Positions 21,440 to 29,686 of a stretch of DNA of 53,219 nt are shown piece after piece (within the stretch, counting starts at the first letter, position 1; each line of letters begins with the position of its first letter). The notes below the pieces were generated by a model. That model had not been told where the DNA came from. It searched no databases and saw only the letters and a program-made list of their open reading frames with translations. Origin of the DNA: a virus; the IMG/VR virus record IMGVR_UViG_3300021591_000002, positions 1 to 53,219 of that record; one strand, given 5' to 3'. The translations under genes and the position numbers were made by a program.

Positions 21440-21871
21440 TTAGACGTCCAGTTCGTCGATCACCACGTCTTCGACCTCGGTTGTCTCCTTTTTCTCCTTC
21501 GGGGTGTACGGCACGCTGTGCCGCGCCACGGGATTGAAGTCAATGCCGAGCGCCTTTGCCGTGTCCAAGCGCTTCTCAAGCGCTTCGGTGGTGTAGCCGG
21601 TAGCCGGCCGCAATTCTCCACGGCGGCGCGGATTGTAGCACAGATTTTCCGCGGCCTGGAGTTCGGCGGCGGCCACCGCCAGAATCGACCACACCTGCTC
21701 AGCGTTGCGGGCAGGTGTAGCGACCTTGACCGCGGCGGAAGCCAGTTTCCGGGCGCGTTCAAGACGCTCGATGGCGTCTTCAACCGCCGATTCAATGACG
21801 GCGGCCACGGCGCCGATGCGTCGAACGCCACCATTACCCAGCGCAGTGCCGGTGTTTTTCTTGCTGGCCAT
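21440..21871 (-). CDS. Hypothetical protein, first gene behind the leftward promoter
   Basis: 143 aa. Basic N-terminus, a long central helix (I-E-S-A-V-E-D-A-I-E-R-L-E-R-A-R-K-L-A), a second helix ending K-R-L-D-T-A-K-A-L-G, and an acidic C-terminal tail V-E-D-V-V-I-D-E-L-D-V. CAAAGGAGAATCGTC precedes the ATG. Position directly behind a strong promoter suggests early, high expression. No family recognised. Confidence 0.68.
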   Translation of the reverse strand: MASKKNTGTALGNGGVRRIGAVAAVIESAVEDAIERLERARKLASAAVKVATPARNAEQVWSILAVAAAELQAAENLCYNPRRRGELRPATGYTTEALEKRLDTAKALGIDFNPVARHSVPYTPKEKKETTEVEDVVIDELDV

Positions 21872-21923
21872 GACGATTCTCCTTTGTCATGGCCCGGGCC
21901 TGCTCGCTTGCCAAAGAACGACC

Positions 21924-21942
21924 TGTCAAGGCATCCTTAGCA
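21924..21942. promoter_or_regulatory. Near-palindromic operator-like site (copy 2)
   Basis: TGTCAAGG-CAT-CCTTAGCA overlaps the -10 box of the leftward promoter, the right place for repression. It matches the site at 21365-21382 in both sequence and distance to the start codon. Confidence 0.55.
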
Positions 21943-21967
21943 TACCATAGACGGCGGGCGTTGTCAA
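21939..21967 (-). promoter_or_regulatory. Sigma70-type promoter driving the leftward arm
   Basis: On the minus strand: TTGACA (21967-21962, a perfect -35), a 17-base spacer and TATGCT (21944-21939, four of six -10 bases). It faces the gene at 21440 with a leader of about 60 bases. Confidence 0.68.
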
Positions 21968-22020
21968 GCCGACTTGCCACGGCGGGCAGCCTGGCGAAAT
22001 GCGGCGGCAGGCGGCGGCGG

Positions 22021-22050
22021 AAAAATCCCCCCGCGATTCGCGGCGGGGGA
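22021..22050 (-). terminator. Terminator-like hairpin on the minus strand
   Basis: Read leftward, a GC-rich stem (CCCCCGCCGCG against CGCGGGGGG, slightly bulged) is followed by ATTTTTC. It would stop leftward transcription coming from the island to the right before it reaches the promoter at 21940. The bulge and short T-run make it only a candidate. Confidence 0.45.
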
Positions 22051-22154
22051 ATAATCCCCCCCGTTTGCGCGGAGAAAATTCCGTGGCTCGTTGCGGTGTC
22101 GTGCTTTGCAATAGCCCCTAGAAGCCGCGAGGATTGCGTGTGGCGGCATCCGGG

Positions 22155-22166
22155 GTGGTGCAAAGT
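22155..22166. repeat. Direct repeat GTGGTGCAAAGT, copy 1
   Basis: The same 12 bases recur at 22306-22317. GCGTGT words lie near both and between them. Possible iteron-like or regulator-binding repeats. Confidence 0.5.
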
Positions 22167-22305
22167 ATAAGAAGTCGCGTTACGTGCGCGATAATCGTTA
22201 TCAATAAGCGTAAGCGTGGCGTGTTATTGGGCTTACGTTCTTACTGGGAAGCGTTATCATTTGCGTGTTTGAGCAAATAGGGCGTGTGGGGCACGAGAAT
22301 CGCGT

Positions 22306-22317
22306 GTGGTGCAAAGT
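22306..22317. repeat. Direct repeat GTGGTGCAAAGT, copy 2
   Basis: Second copy of the 12-base repeat, directly abutting the 16-bp palindrome on its right. Confidence 0.5.
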
Positions 22318-22333
22318 TGGTTCATATGAACCA
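22318..22333. promoter_or_regulatory. Perfect 16-bp palindrome
   Basis: TGGTTCATATGAACCA. Two-fold symmetric and AT-rich at its centre, the form of a dimer-binding operator. It is followed three bases later by a second inverted repeat. Confidence 0.6.
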
Positions 22334-22336
22334 GTT

Positions 22337-22353
22337 AGTGCCATTTTGGCACT
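22337..22353. promoter_or_regulatory. Inverted repeat AGTGCCA-TTT-TGGCACT
   Basis: Perfect 7-bp arms around TTT. Together with the palindrome just to its left it makes a 36-base double site. Confidence 0.6.
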
Positions 22354-22431
22354 CGGTGTTTGGGTGAGGGTTGGCGCGGCTGGGGAGGGGCGAAATCGGC
22401 TGGTTACGGCGGGAAGGAGGGGAAAGGGCGT

Positions 22432-22736
22432 GTACGTATATAAGGGGTACGTCTATGTACGTACATGGAAGTATATAATTAGGTACGTACATGTACGGGG
22501 TACTAAGTTATATAATAATATATAGCTAGGTACTCTGTGTACATGGGTATATGAGTGGGGTACCGGCTTATAAGGGTAGGGTATAAGCTTATAGGAGGGG
22601 TAGGTACACGTACGTCCAGACTACCTATATAAAAGGTAGTCTGGACGTGTACGTACGTACTGGTACCCTTAAAGTAACGTACAGTGGGTACCGTACGTAC
22701 AGTAAGGGTACATAGATAGGGGTACAGGTAGAGTAC
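22432..22736. repeat. GTAC island
   Basis: 24 GTAC tetramers in 305 bases (about 1.2 expected), including five GTACGTAC octamers (22457, 22483, 22649, 22693 and an overlapping one at 22653) and several GGTACC. The sequence is AT-richer than the surrounding genome. The apparent Tyr-rich open frames here are by-products of the repeated word. Confidence 0.8.
22612..22648. repeat. Perfect 14-bp inverted repeat with AT loop
   Basis: ACGTCCAGACTACC and GGTAGTCTGGACGT enclose TATATAAAA. The stem is the longest exact inverted repeat I found in the window. No T-run follows on either strand, so an operator, origin hairpin or RNA structure is more likely than a terminator. Confidence 0.7.
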
Positions 22737-22778
22737 CGTGGAGCTCATGAGGGGTAACCCTACATGACACAGATGGGG

Positions 22779-22807
22779 TTGACTTGCGGGGTGAGTGGTG
22801 GTAGTAT
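22779..22807 (+). promoter_or_regulatory. Sigma70-type promoter for the head/packaging operon
   Basis: TTGACT (22779-22784), a 17-base spacer and TAGTAT (22802-22807). The expected start site near 22814 would leave a leader of only about 15 bases holding the GGAAGGAGG ribosome binding site, so another promoter further left is also possible. Confidence 0.55.
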
Positions 22808-22828
22808 CTTATAGGAAGGAGGCTTGGT

Positions 22829-23326
22829 ATGACAGGGCCTGAGCGTGAGTTTGCTCTGTTTTGCGCTAGGGTGCGCGATAAGGAAGGGCGTCTGGCTAAG
22901 TGGAGGGAACTCGGGCTGGATAATGGGGAGAGCGATGGGAAGGAGGCGCAGCGCATAGCTGCCTTTCTTCGGAGGGATGACGTGGTGAATTTGCTGGAAG
23001 CAGAGGAAGACCGTGCGGACATAGAGGCGCGCGCCACGATAATGGAGGAGCGCGAAGAGCGGGCGCGGCTCTATAAGAAGCGGCTCCAGCTGTGGCAAGA
23101 GGTGCTGGACTCCGCGCTCGAAGCGCTGGGTAAGGTGCGGCAGCAAATACGCGAGGGTGATAACATTGGCACCATACAGGCGTACTCCAAGCTGGTGGAT
23201 GTGCTTCGCAAGCTTGTGCCGATGGATATCGAAGAGGAGGACGTGCTGGTTACGCAGCGTGAGCGTGAAGCAATTGCCCGCTCTATCGGCTTCAAGATAC
23301 CCGACGAGTTGATACCGCGAGCATGA
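22829..23326 (+). CDS. Probable terminase small subunit
   Basis: 165 aa. Assigned mainly by place, directly before terL, and by shape: an N-terminal helical segment with A-Q-R-I-A-A-F-L-R-R-D-D-V-V-N-L-L (residues about 39-56), like the DNA-binding end of TerS proteins. Then comes a long charged coiled coil (R-A-T-I-M-E-E-R-E-E-R-A-R-L-Y-K-K-R) suited to oligomerisation. It would recognise phage DNA and hand it to TerL. GGAAGGAGG precedes the ATG. Sequence similarity alone would not prove the call. Confidence 0.62.
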   Translation: MTGPEREFALFCARVRDKEGRLAKWRELGLDNGESDGKEAQRIAAFLRRDDVVNLLEAEEDRADIEARATIMEEREERARLYKKRLQLWQEVLDSALEALGKVRQQIREGDNIGTIQAYSKLVDVLRKLVPMDIEEEDVLVTQREREAIARSIGFKIPDELIPRA

Positions 23327-23327
23327 C

Positions 23328-24851
23328 ATGCGCAAGCTAGACCCGGCGATAGTCCGGCGAGATGTACGGGAGTGCCCGATAGCGTGGTTCTCCGTGAAGC
23401 GCCGCCCAGGCCAGCGGGCGTTTTTTTATGATAAGAGCGTCGTCTCGGTTGTTATCGGGGGGCGGCGTGCCGGCAAAACCACATGCGTGGTAGGAAGAAC
23501 GGTGGCGGCAGCTACGGGTATAGAGCCGCTTGAACTTCCCGGCTGCACGGAAGGCTTCCCAAAGCCACCGCTGGCCATCAGGCACTTCTGCGTGGATATC
23601 AACCGCACGTGGGAGCAGGTGATCCTGCCGAAGTATCTGGCACTTATCCCGCCCTCGATGCTGGACAAACGCAAGGGTGCAAAGCGCGACGGGTACGAGC
23701 GCCACAAGAACACGCTGTGGCTGCGCAACGGGACGTACATACAGCCGATGACGTACGGCATGACGCTTGATAAGAGCGAGTCCGCTGTGCTGGATATCGT
23801 GAATTTTGACGAGTTTCCGCGCCAGGAGCTTTTCCACAGCCAGCTTGCACGCGTGCTGACAACTGGCGGGCGCATATTTATCGCCGGGTGTCTGGACCAG
23901 CGCAGCATGCCGTGGCCCATAGACTGGGTGCACGAAGAACTCCTTGACACCGATAATCCGCACGTGAGTGTGCACTACTTCAGCACCGAGGAAAACATCA
24001 AGGCACTCGCAGAAGAGGCGGGCGAAGAGGTCGGCGCCCGCATCAAGAAAAACCTTGAGGCCATACGCGCCTTCCTGCCCGAAGAAGAACAAAGCGTGGT
24101 GCTTGGCGGCACGCCGTCGTGGCAATTCGGGCGCGTGTACAAGGAATTCACGCCAGAAAAACATGTGCTCAAGGGCTTCCAGCCGCACCACTTCCTAGCC
24201 ATGATGCGTAAGGGCTATGGTGAGATATACGCGGGGTGGGATCACGGAATCAACCACCCAACGTGCGTGGCGTATGGTTTTCTCACAACGCATGACGTTC
24301 CAAACTTGCCTTTTAAGCGCGGCGATGTTATAGTGTTTGACGAGTACTGGCGCCAAGGGCTGAAGGCGCCGCAAATGGTGGGTGAAATCCTGCGGCTCCA
24401 CAAGATGTACATCCCGAAGCGCTACTTCTGCTGCCGCAGGATGTTCATCAGCGGTGAACTCGGGCCGTCCGTGGCGCGTTACTACATGGATAACGGGATC
24501 GCACCGCTGATTTCCGCAAGCCACGGGCGAATGGACGCCATAGACCCTGGAGTCCAGCTTGTGTCGGCGCTCATACACGAAGGCGAAGAGTGGCCGAGGT
24601 TGCGTGTGTGCGAGAATTGCACGCACGTGATCCGCGCGCTCAAGTCGTGGTCTTTCAAGCCGTCGTCGTCCGATACCAATACCGGGGCAAAATATAGCGA
24701 CAAGTACAAGGATGCAGCCGATGCCGTGCGGTATCTGGTTACCGGCTGCGCCAGGCGAAATGAAATCGCAAGGCCGGTCATGTGGCCGCAAGTCGATCAT
24801 CCCGGCCTGCCCATATCGGCACTAAGCATACTTAGCGGGGTTGGCTACTGA
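23328..24851 (+). CDS. terL: Terminase large subunit
   Basis: 507 aa, close to the family norm. The ATPase half has Walker A G-G-R-R-A-G-K-T-T (44-52) and Walker B with V-L-D-I-V-N-F-D-E (154-162). The nuclease half has Y-A-G-W-D-H-G (Asp305), V-F-D-E-Y (338-339) and K-D-A-A-D-A-V (Asp462, Asp465), the acidic triad of the RNase H-like headful nuclease. It pumps DNA into the prohead and cuts it. The ATG is one base after the TerS stop. Confidence 0.93.
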   Translation: MRKLDPAIVRRDVRECPIAWFSVKRRPGQRAFFYDKSVVSVVIGGRRAGKTTCVVGRTVAAATGIEPLELPGCTEGFPKPPLAIRHFCVDINRTWEQVILPKYLALIPPSMLDKRKGAKRDGYERHKNTLWLRNGTYIQPMTYGMTLDKSESAVLDIVNFDEFPRQELFHSQLARVLTTGGRIFIAGCLDQRSMPWPIDWVHEELLDTDNPHVSVHYFSTEENIKALAEEAGEEVGARIKKNLEAIRAFLPEEEQSVVLGGTPSWQFGRVYKEFTPEKHVLKGFQPHHFLAMMRKGYGEIYAGWDHGINHPTCVAYGFLTTHDVPNLPFKRGDVIVFDEYWRQGLKAPQMVGEILRLHKMYIPKRYFCCRRMFISGELGPSVARYYMDNGIAPLISASHGRMDAIDPGVQLVSALIHEGEEWPRLRVCENCTHVIRALKSWSFKPSSSDTNTGAKYSDKYKDAADAVRYLVTGCARRNEIARPVMWPQVDHPGLPISALSILSGVGY

Positions 24852-26944
24852 TGGCACACTTCACACTAGATGACGTTGCAAAACTCAGCGCGGAATTGAC
24901 CACCGCGTACAACGATGCGAAGTCGCGCTACGCCGAGAAACACGATGTGGTGTGGCCCAGGTGCTACCGCTTCTACAAGATGCTGCACGACCCCAGTGTG
25001 CTTCAAGGATGGCGCGAGGCGGTGATGGCGATGGGGCCACAACATCCCGCCAAGAAGGCGGCGGCCATATTCTATCCGCTTGCCTTTACCGCCGTCGAGA
25101 CGTTGATCCCGCGATTCGTGGGCGCCGTCCTTAGCCGCGAGCCACGCGTCGAGTTGGCCGACCCCGACGCCGTTGATGAAGAGAGGCTCGACCTCCTCAA
25201 GGCTTACGAAAAACGCGTCCAGGCTCATCTTGCGTACCGTATTGCGAATGATTTTCGTTTGCGTGAACTTAGCCCGCTCATCTGCCGCGACGCCTGCATC
25301 TATGGTACAGCGATTCTACACGTAGCATGGGACTACGAGGTCGATTTTCAGCGAACTTACGTCCCGCGCAAGAAGGAGACGCCTGTCGGCGAAAAGTGGG
25401 AACTCGTAAAGGAGAAAGAGCCCAAGTTTCGCGCGGGAATGTCGCTGAAGCTTATCTCGCCATATGATTTCTTCCCTGACCCTCTCGCCGACGGCATCAA
25501 CCGCACGTCGTATTTCCCCGCCCGCTACGTCATGTGGCGACGCCTTGTGCCCGTCAAGACGCTGTGGGAACATATAAGGGCAACGAAGAAGAAGCGGAAG
25601 TGGAGAGTCCAGAACCTGAAAGAGCTGCAAGAGCTGGCGGAGGCGGGGAATCAACCACCACGCCACTTCGAAGTTGCGGCGGAAGCAACGGGTGAAAGTT
25701 CGCCTGTGCCCAAGGATGACGTGATTACCGTCTTCGAATGCTGGACCTCTCCGCCCGACCCCGCGTACATTATCGCCATCGGGCGGCATTCCCCGAAGGT
25801 TATCCTCGTCGAGACAGAAGAGCAGCATCCGTCCATTCGCGCCCCGATTCCGTTTGCCCTTGTCAAGCCGATTTCCATACCGCGCGAATTCTACGGGCAG
25901 AGTATCGTTGACGTACTTGGCCCGCTCAATGACATGGTCAACGCCCTTGTCAACCTGCGCGTGATCGGTTTGTCCAAGTCGGTGGCCGGCTTCACCGGCA
26001 TCAACAAGGACATGATTTCCGCGGGCGCCGACGCGGTGCTCCGCAACCCGTTACGCGTGTACGAATTCATACCGGGCGGCACAGGGAAGCCGATTGAGTA
26101 CACGGATATCCCCGATCACACCACCGGCGTCCAGGCCCAGATCAACGATATCGTCTCGCACGCCCAGATGGCGGCGGGCACGCCGGAGCCGGTGCTTGGC
26201 GCGGGCGGACCCGAAACGGCACGCGGCTACGGGTGGGCAATCGAGCAGTCGGCCCAGCGATTCTCCCTCGCTGCCGAATCTATAGCCGCGGGCTTGCGCG
26301 ATATCCTTGAGATAGCCGTGGCCATAGATGCCCAATACATGGAACGCGGTCGCTTCGTTACCATTGAAGACAAGGGCAAGAAATATCGGCTTCCACTTGA
26401 GCCCGATATGCTCGCTGAGCCGTGGCGGATTATCGTTGACGTTGACCCGATCAAGACGAATCCGGCGCTCCAACTCCAGCAATGGCTCAACATGCTCACC
26501 GTTCTCCTGCCGTTGCCGGATATTCATCGCCACAGCTTGGTGCGCCGCACACTTGAACTTATGGGCATCAAGGACCCGCAGGAATTCCTCAAAGAAGAGG
26601 CAAGCGATCCTGAGCACGAAAACGCCCTGTTCCTTGCACGTGGTGAGTACCCGCCGCGACATCCTGGCGACAACGACGCGCATCATATCGAGGTCCACCA
26701 GCGCATTTCCGATAAGGCGGTGCAAATGGGGCCAGCGGCGGTCGCCGCGCACGCCCAGCATATCATAGAACATAAGCTTGCAATGCAGCCGCAGGCCCCG
26801 CCGCCTATGCCACAGGCCCCGGGCGCGCCTGTCGGCGCCACGCCGGAGCACGGCGCGCCCGGCATGCCCGTTGGCGAAGAAGTAGGTATCCCGACGCCAG
26901 AAGCTGCGCCCGAAGGAGCTTCATATGGTCTGCCACCCGAGTGA
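24851..26944 (+). CDS. Portal protein
   Basis: 697 aa. Order directly after terL, size, and a portal-style chain support this: an N-terminal helix, a wing with Y-D-F-F-P-D-P (about 203-209), G-Q-S-I-V-D-V-L-G-P-L-N-D-M-V-N-A (the long stem-helix approach), and a C-terminal crown. The last 70 residues are Pro/Ala/Met-rich and probably flexible. It forms the dodecameric ring through which DNA enters and to which the tail joins. TGATG overlap with terL. Confidence 0.85.
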   Translation: MAHFTLDDVAKLSAELTTAYNDAKSRYAEKHDVVWPRCYRFYKMLHDPSVLQGWREAVMAMGPQHPAKKAAAIFYPLAFTAVETLIPRFVGAVLSREPRVELADPDAVDEERLDLLKAYEKRVQAHLAYRIANDFRLRELSPLICRDACIYGTAILHVAWDYEVDFQRTYVPRKKETPVGEKWELVKEKEPKFRAGMSLKLISPYDFFPDPLADGINRTSYFPARYVMWRRLVPVKTLWEHIRATKKKRKWRVQNLKELQELAEAGNQPPRHFEVAAEATGESSPVPKDDVITVFECWTSPPDPAYIIAIGRHSPKVILVETEEQHPSIRAPIPFALVKPISIPREFYGQSIVDVLGPLNDMVNALVNLRVIGLSKSVAGFTGINKDMISAGADAVLRNPLRVYEFIPGGTGKPIEYTDIPDHTTGVQAQINDIVSHAQMAAGTPEPVLGAGGPETARGYGWAIEQSAQRFSLAAESIAAGLRDILEIAVAIDAQYMERGRFVTIEDKGKKYRLPLEPDMLAEPWRIIVDVDPIKTNPALQLQQWLNMLTVLLPLPDIHRHSLVRRTLELMGIKDPQEFLKEEASDPEHENALFLARGEYPPRHPGDNDAHHIEVHQRISDKAVQMGPAAVAAHAQHIIEHKLAMQPQAPPPMPQAPGAPVGATPEHGAPGMPVGEEVGIPTPEAAPEGASYGLPPE

Positions 26945-27491
26945 TCTCTGGCGTGGCCCGTGCCCGTTGGCAGAAGCCGACGATGATCTGATCGAGGCGG
27001 CCAAGAAGATTGCCGCCGCAGCGCAGTCGCTGAAGCGCCACAACGGGTGGAAAGTCATCGATGACATGCTTGGTGAAGCGGAGCGTGCCGCCACGCGCGT
27101 GCTTTCTACGTCCACAGACCCGGAAGAGCGCGAGGTAGCGCGACGACGCCTGGTTGCCTACACATTTCTTGGGCATGTACTTGACGCGCTGGCTGACCTT
27201 CCAAAAGAACTTGAAACACGCCGTGAGCCGCGTATAATGAACCGCCGGGGAGTTGTGGACGATCCGGCATTGCTGGAGCGTGCTGCCATGCTGGCCGAGG
27301 CGCTCCAGACGGACGGATGGAACGAGCTTATGGCCGTTATTCGCGGCATGATTATCGGGTGGCGCGTGCTGCTGCCAGACATGCCCGCGGATAGCGCACA
27401 ATGGGTAATAGAGGTCATAACAGCATTAAGGAGCATCCTCGCGCGTGTGCGTGAGGCCATCAATAGGGCACGTGAAGAAGGAGTCGCGTAA
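26925..27491 (+). CDS. Hypothetical head-region protein with internal duplication
   Basis: 188 aa. Two helical units appear related: Q-S-L-K-R-H-N-G-W-K-V-I-D-D-M-L (residues about 34-49) and E-A-L-Q-T-D-G-W-N-E-L-M-A-V-I (126-140), each opening with an L-x(5)-G-W turn and followed by a long helix. All-helical and placed between portal and scaffold-like gene, it may be a minor head or portal-associated protein. GAAGGAGCTTCAT precedes the ATG. Confidence 0.6.
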   Translation: MVCHPSDLWRGPCPLAEADDDLIEAAKKIAAAAQSLKRHNGWKVIDDMLGEAERAATRVLSTSTDPEEREVARRRLVAYTFLGHVLDALADLPKELETRREPRIMNRRGVVDDPALLERAAMLAEALQTDGWNELMAVIRGMIIGWRVLLPDMPADSAQWVIEVITALRSILARVREAINRAREEGVA

Positions 27492-28402
27492 TGGGTACCG
27501 AAGACCCCGACGTCCTTGCTGAAGGTACGGACCCCGAAATGGAGGGGACAGCCGATACCGAACAGCAGGAACCGGCCCCGCAAGAAGGGACAACCGGCGA
27601 AGGGGAAGACAGCGCCAAGTTCTTTCAGACCAAGTACCAGCAAGAGCGCGCTCGTACGAAAGAACTTGAAGAGAAGGTCACCGAGCTCTCCGCCAAGCTG
27701 GATACGCTCCAGAGCCTCCTTGGTGATTTCGAGGAGGCGGAGCGCGAGCTGGAGGGCGAAACAGCGGCTCCAGAAGGGCAGGCCACGCAACAGCCCACCA
27801 CAACGGCGGTGGACTGGAAGCAGTGGGCCTATGATAATGCCCTGCAAGCGTGGAAGGACGGCAACTTCGAGCTGTTCAACGCGATTCGCGAGCGCTTCGC
27901 CGACGAATTGCGTGATACGCCTCTTAGTACCGTCATCGCGCAGCAAAGTGCCCAGCAGCAGCAACCGGCTAACCAGGAGCAGGCTGTCGATCCCGTGAAG
28001 ATGGTTCTCCGCCTTCGCCGGGTCGAGCAGCAGGTTTCGCAACTCGCCGGCGCCTATGGCAAGGAATTCCTTGACCAGCAGGTCGTCTATAATGGCGAGA
28101 CGGTTAGCCGCGCTGAGGCCATCACGATGGAGTCACTCGCGCGCGGGGAAGACCCGAACGCCGTGGCGCTCAAGCTGTTTCCGCAGGATGCCCAGAAGGC
28201 GCTTGTGGAGCAGGCACGGCGGTCGGTCTCCACTGGGATGGCTGGTGCGCTCCAGGGTGCGCCTTCGCCCGGAGGCCAGCCCGGTGCTCAGCAAGGGCCA
28301 GATCAGGCCGATATGCTGCTGAGCGATTCGCTTCTGTCAACCAAGCCGCCGGAAGGCACCAAGGAGCCGCCAGAGGTTTTCCTTGGGGGCGGCGCAGTGT
28401 AA
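27491..28402 (+). CDS. Probable scaffolding protein
   Basis: 303 aa. Very acidic N-terminus, a coiled coil at about residues 50-95 (Y-Q-Q-E-R-A-R-T-K-E-L-E-E-K-V-T-E-L-S), a Gln-rich middle and a disordered-looking Pro/Gly/Gln tail. This composition, the position directly before the major capsid gene and the TAATG coupling are typical of scaffolds that shape the prohead and then leave. No direct homology seen. Confidence 0.65.
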   Translation: MGTEDPDVLAEGTDPEMEGTADTEQQEPAPQEGTTGEGEDSAKFFQTKYQQERARTKELEEKVTELSAKLDTLQSLLGDFEEAERELEGETAAPEGQATQQPTTTAVDWKQWAYDNALQAWKDGNFELFNAIRERFADELRDTPLSTVIAQQSAQQQQPANQEQAVDPVKMVLRLRRVEQQVSQLAGAYGKEFLDQQVVYNGETVSRAEAITMESLARGEDPNAVALKLFPQDAQKALVEQARRSVSTGMAGALQGAPSPGGQPGAQQGPDQADMLLSDSLLSTKPPEGTKEPPEVFLGGGAV

Positions 28403-28424
28403 GCCCGGAAGGAGGTGAACGGTC

Positions 28425-29657
28425 GTGGCTTCCTGGGAAAGCGCAAGCGGCGTGACCCTGCTCACGGGGTCCACCAACGAAAGCGTGCCGTCGGGGGAAA
28501 CGTTCACCAACGTGGACATCTACACCGCCGGCGGTGATGGACCGCAGATCGTCCCCCAGGTGCAGAAGAAGGTGTATGTGATGAACGGCGATCCGGCCGC
28601 CTTCACGGCCTTTCTCTCGCGCCTTGGGAACTTCACTGCGGTCGGCACGTCCTACTCGTGGAAAGAGCACCGGCTAGTGCCTGAGATCACCACGATCTCT
28701 GGCTCTGTGGCTGGCACCGAGACTCAGCTCACGGTGGCCCACGGGTCCATTGTGCCGACCAACGCGGTCCTCTTCTTCCCGGCTGCGAACGCACACTTTG
28801 CCGTCACCTCCCGCAGCGGCAACACCCTTACCGGGTTCTGGCTGCAAGAGCCGTCCGGTGGCATCGCTAACGGTGCCACGGCTGTTGTCATACATGTCGG
28901 CATTCCCGATGGCGCGCGTGGTTCCACCATGCCGGTGGCCGCGATGACCACGCGTACCAACTACTACGTGGATGTTGACATCAGGCAACAGTTCTCGGAC
29001 AAGCTCCTTGCGACCCAGTTCCTGGCTCCGTCCGGCAGCTACGTTGAGCATCTCAACAGGCTGCTTTCCGCCGAGTTCCTGAAGATGCAGGAAAAGGCTC
29101 TCCTTTTCGGTGTCTCGGGGACCGCGAGCGGTGATAACGGCGTGTTCTACTGGAGCGATGGCTTGCTCCAGTACGCCGTTGAGGACGGCGAAGTTGCCGT
29201 TGGCGGGGCGCTCACCCAGACTGTCTTCGAGAACAATCTCGAAGAGAAGCTGTTCAACCGCAACAGCGGTCCAGCCAACTGGGTGGCGTTCATGGCCGGC
29301 AGCGTTCGCAGGGTCATCTCGAACTGGTACAAGGACGATGTCCGGTACCAGCCTGGCAAGGGACGCGAGGCTGGGCTGAGCGTTGATACGCTCACTCACC
29401 CGTGCGGCGAGACCATCAAGCTCGTTACGCACAAGCTGCTCAGCCTGCTGGGCCTCACAGACATCATCTTCGTGGTCAACATGACCCCGGACAACTTGAA
29501 GTTGATCCGGAACAAGTGCTGTGCTGGCCCGGTCAAGCGGCTCTTCAAGAACCTTAACGGGTCTAACTCGCTTGAGGTTTCGATCCGTAACGTGTTCACC
29601 TTGATGTGCCAGGGTGCGTCCATCAACACGATGGTGTTCCGGCAGATCGAGGTGTGA
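28425..29657 (+). CDS. Major capsid protein, HK97-fold (SU10/DUF5309-like)
   Basis: 410 aa from the GTG at 28425 (AAGGAGGTGAACGGTC upstream). Segments fit the group of capsid proteins annotated DUF5309/SU10-like: an early K-E-H-R-L-V-P-E-I-T (about 76-85), an inserted beta-rich domain around residues 90-160, R-T-N-Y-Y-V-D-V-D-I-R-Q-Q-F-S, then a K-M-Q-E-K-A-L-L-F-G-V-S-G helix (spine-helix region) and G-R-E-A-G-L-S. It shows no N-terminal delta domain, consistent with a separate scaffold. It should be the most abundant virion protein. Confidence 0.8.
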   Translation: MASWESASGVTLLTGSTNESVPSGETFTNVDIYTAGGDGPQIVPQVQKKVYVMNGDPAAFTAFLSRLGNFTAVGTSYSWKEHRLVPEITTISGSVAGTETQLTVAHGSIVPTNAVLFFPAANAHFAVTSRSGNTLTGFWLQEPSGGIANGATAVVIHVGIPDGARGSTMPVAAMTTRTNYYVDVDIRQQFSDKLLATQFLAPSGSYVEHLNRLLSAEFLKMQEKALLFGVSGTASGDNGVFYWSDGLLQYAVEDGEVAVGGALTQTVFENNLEEKLFNRNSGPANWVAFMAGSVRRVISNWYKDDVRYQPGKGREAGLSVDTLTHPCGETIKLVTHKLLSLLGLTDIIFVVNMTPDNLKLIRNKCCAGPVKRLFKNLNGSNSLEVSIRNVFTLMCQGASINTMVFRQIEV

Positions 29658-29686
29658 TGTGTGCCGCGTCCGCGCGTCCAGTGAGT

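Larger units (their letters stand above)
21872..22828. other. 957-base non-coding control region between the two arms
   Basis: Transcription diverges from here. From left to right it holds a minus-strand promoter with an operator-like site, a hairpin with a T-run on the minus strand, a pair of 12-bp direct repeats (GTGGTGCAAAGT) linked by several GCGTGT words, two adjacent palindromes, a 300-base GTAC island with a long hairpin, and a plus-strand promoter. Short open frames here have no ribosome binding site. The concentration of repeats would also suit a replication origin, which cannot be decided by eye. Confidence 0.65.

Noticed and set aside
22021-22090. Plus-strand terminator from the CCCCC/GGGGG repeats
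   Set aside because: No T-run in the plus direction; only the minus-strand reading has one, so it is listed there as a candidate.
22265-22525. Plus-strand open frame of 86 codons in the central region
   Set aside because: No ribosome binding site; it crosses both palindromes and the GTAC island, and its Tyr/Val-rich end simply mirrors the repeated word.
22503-22748. Minus-strand open frame of 81 codons, Tyr-rich
   Set aside because: Composition is a by-product of repeated GTAC; no start signal and opposite to the promoter reading into the head operon.
22829-23326. Firm naming of the gene before terL as terminase small subunit
   Set aside because: Place and helical layout fit, but no signature motif is visible, so it is given only as probable.
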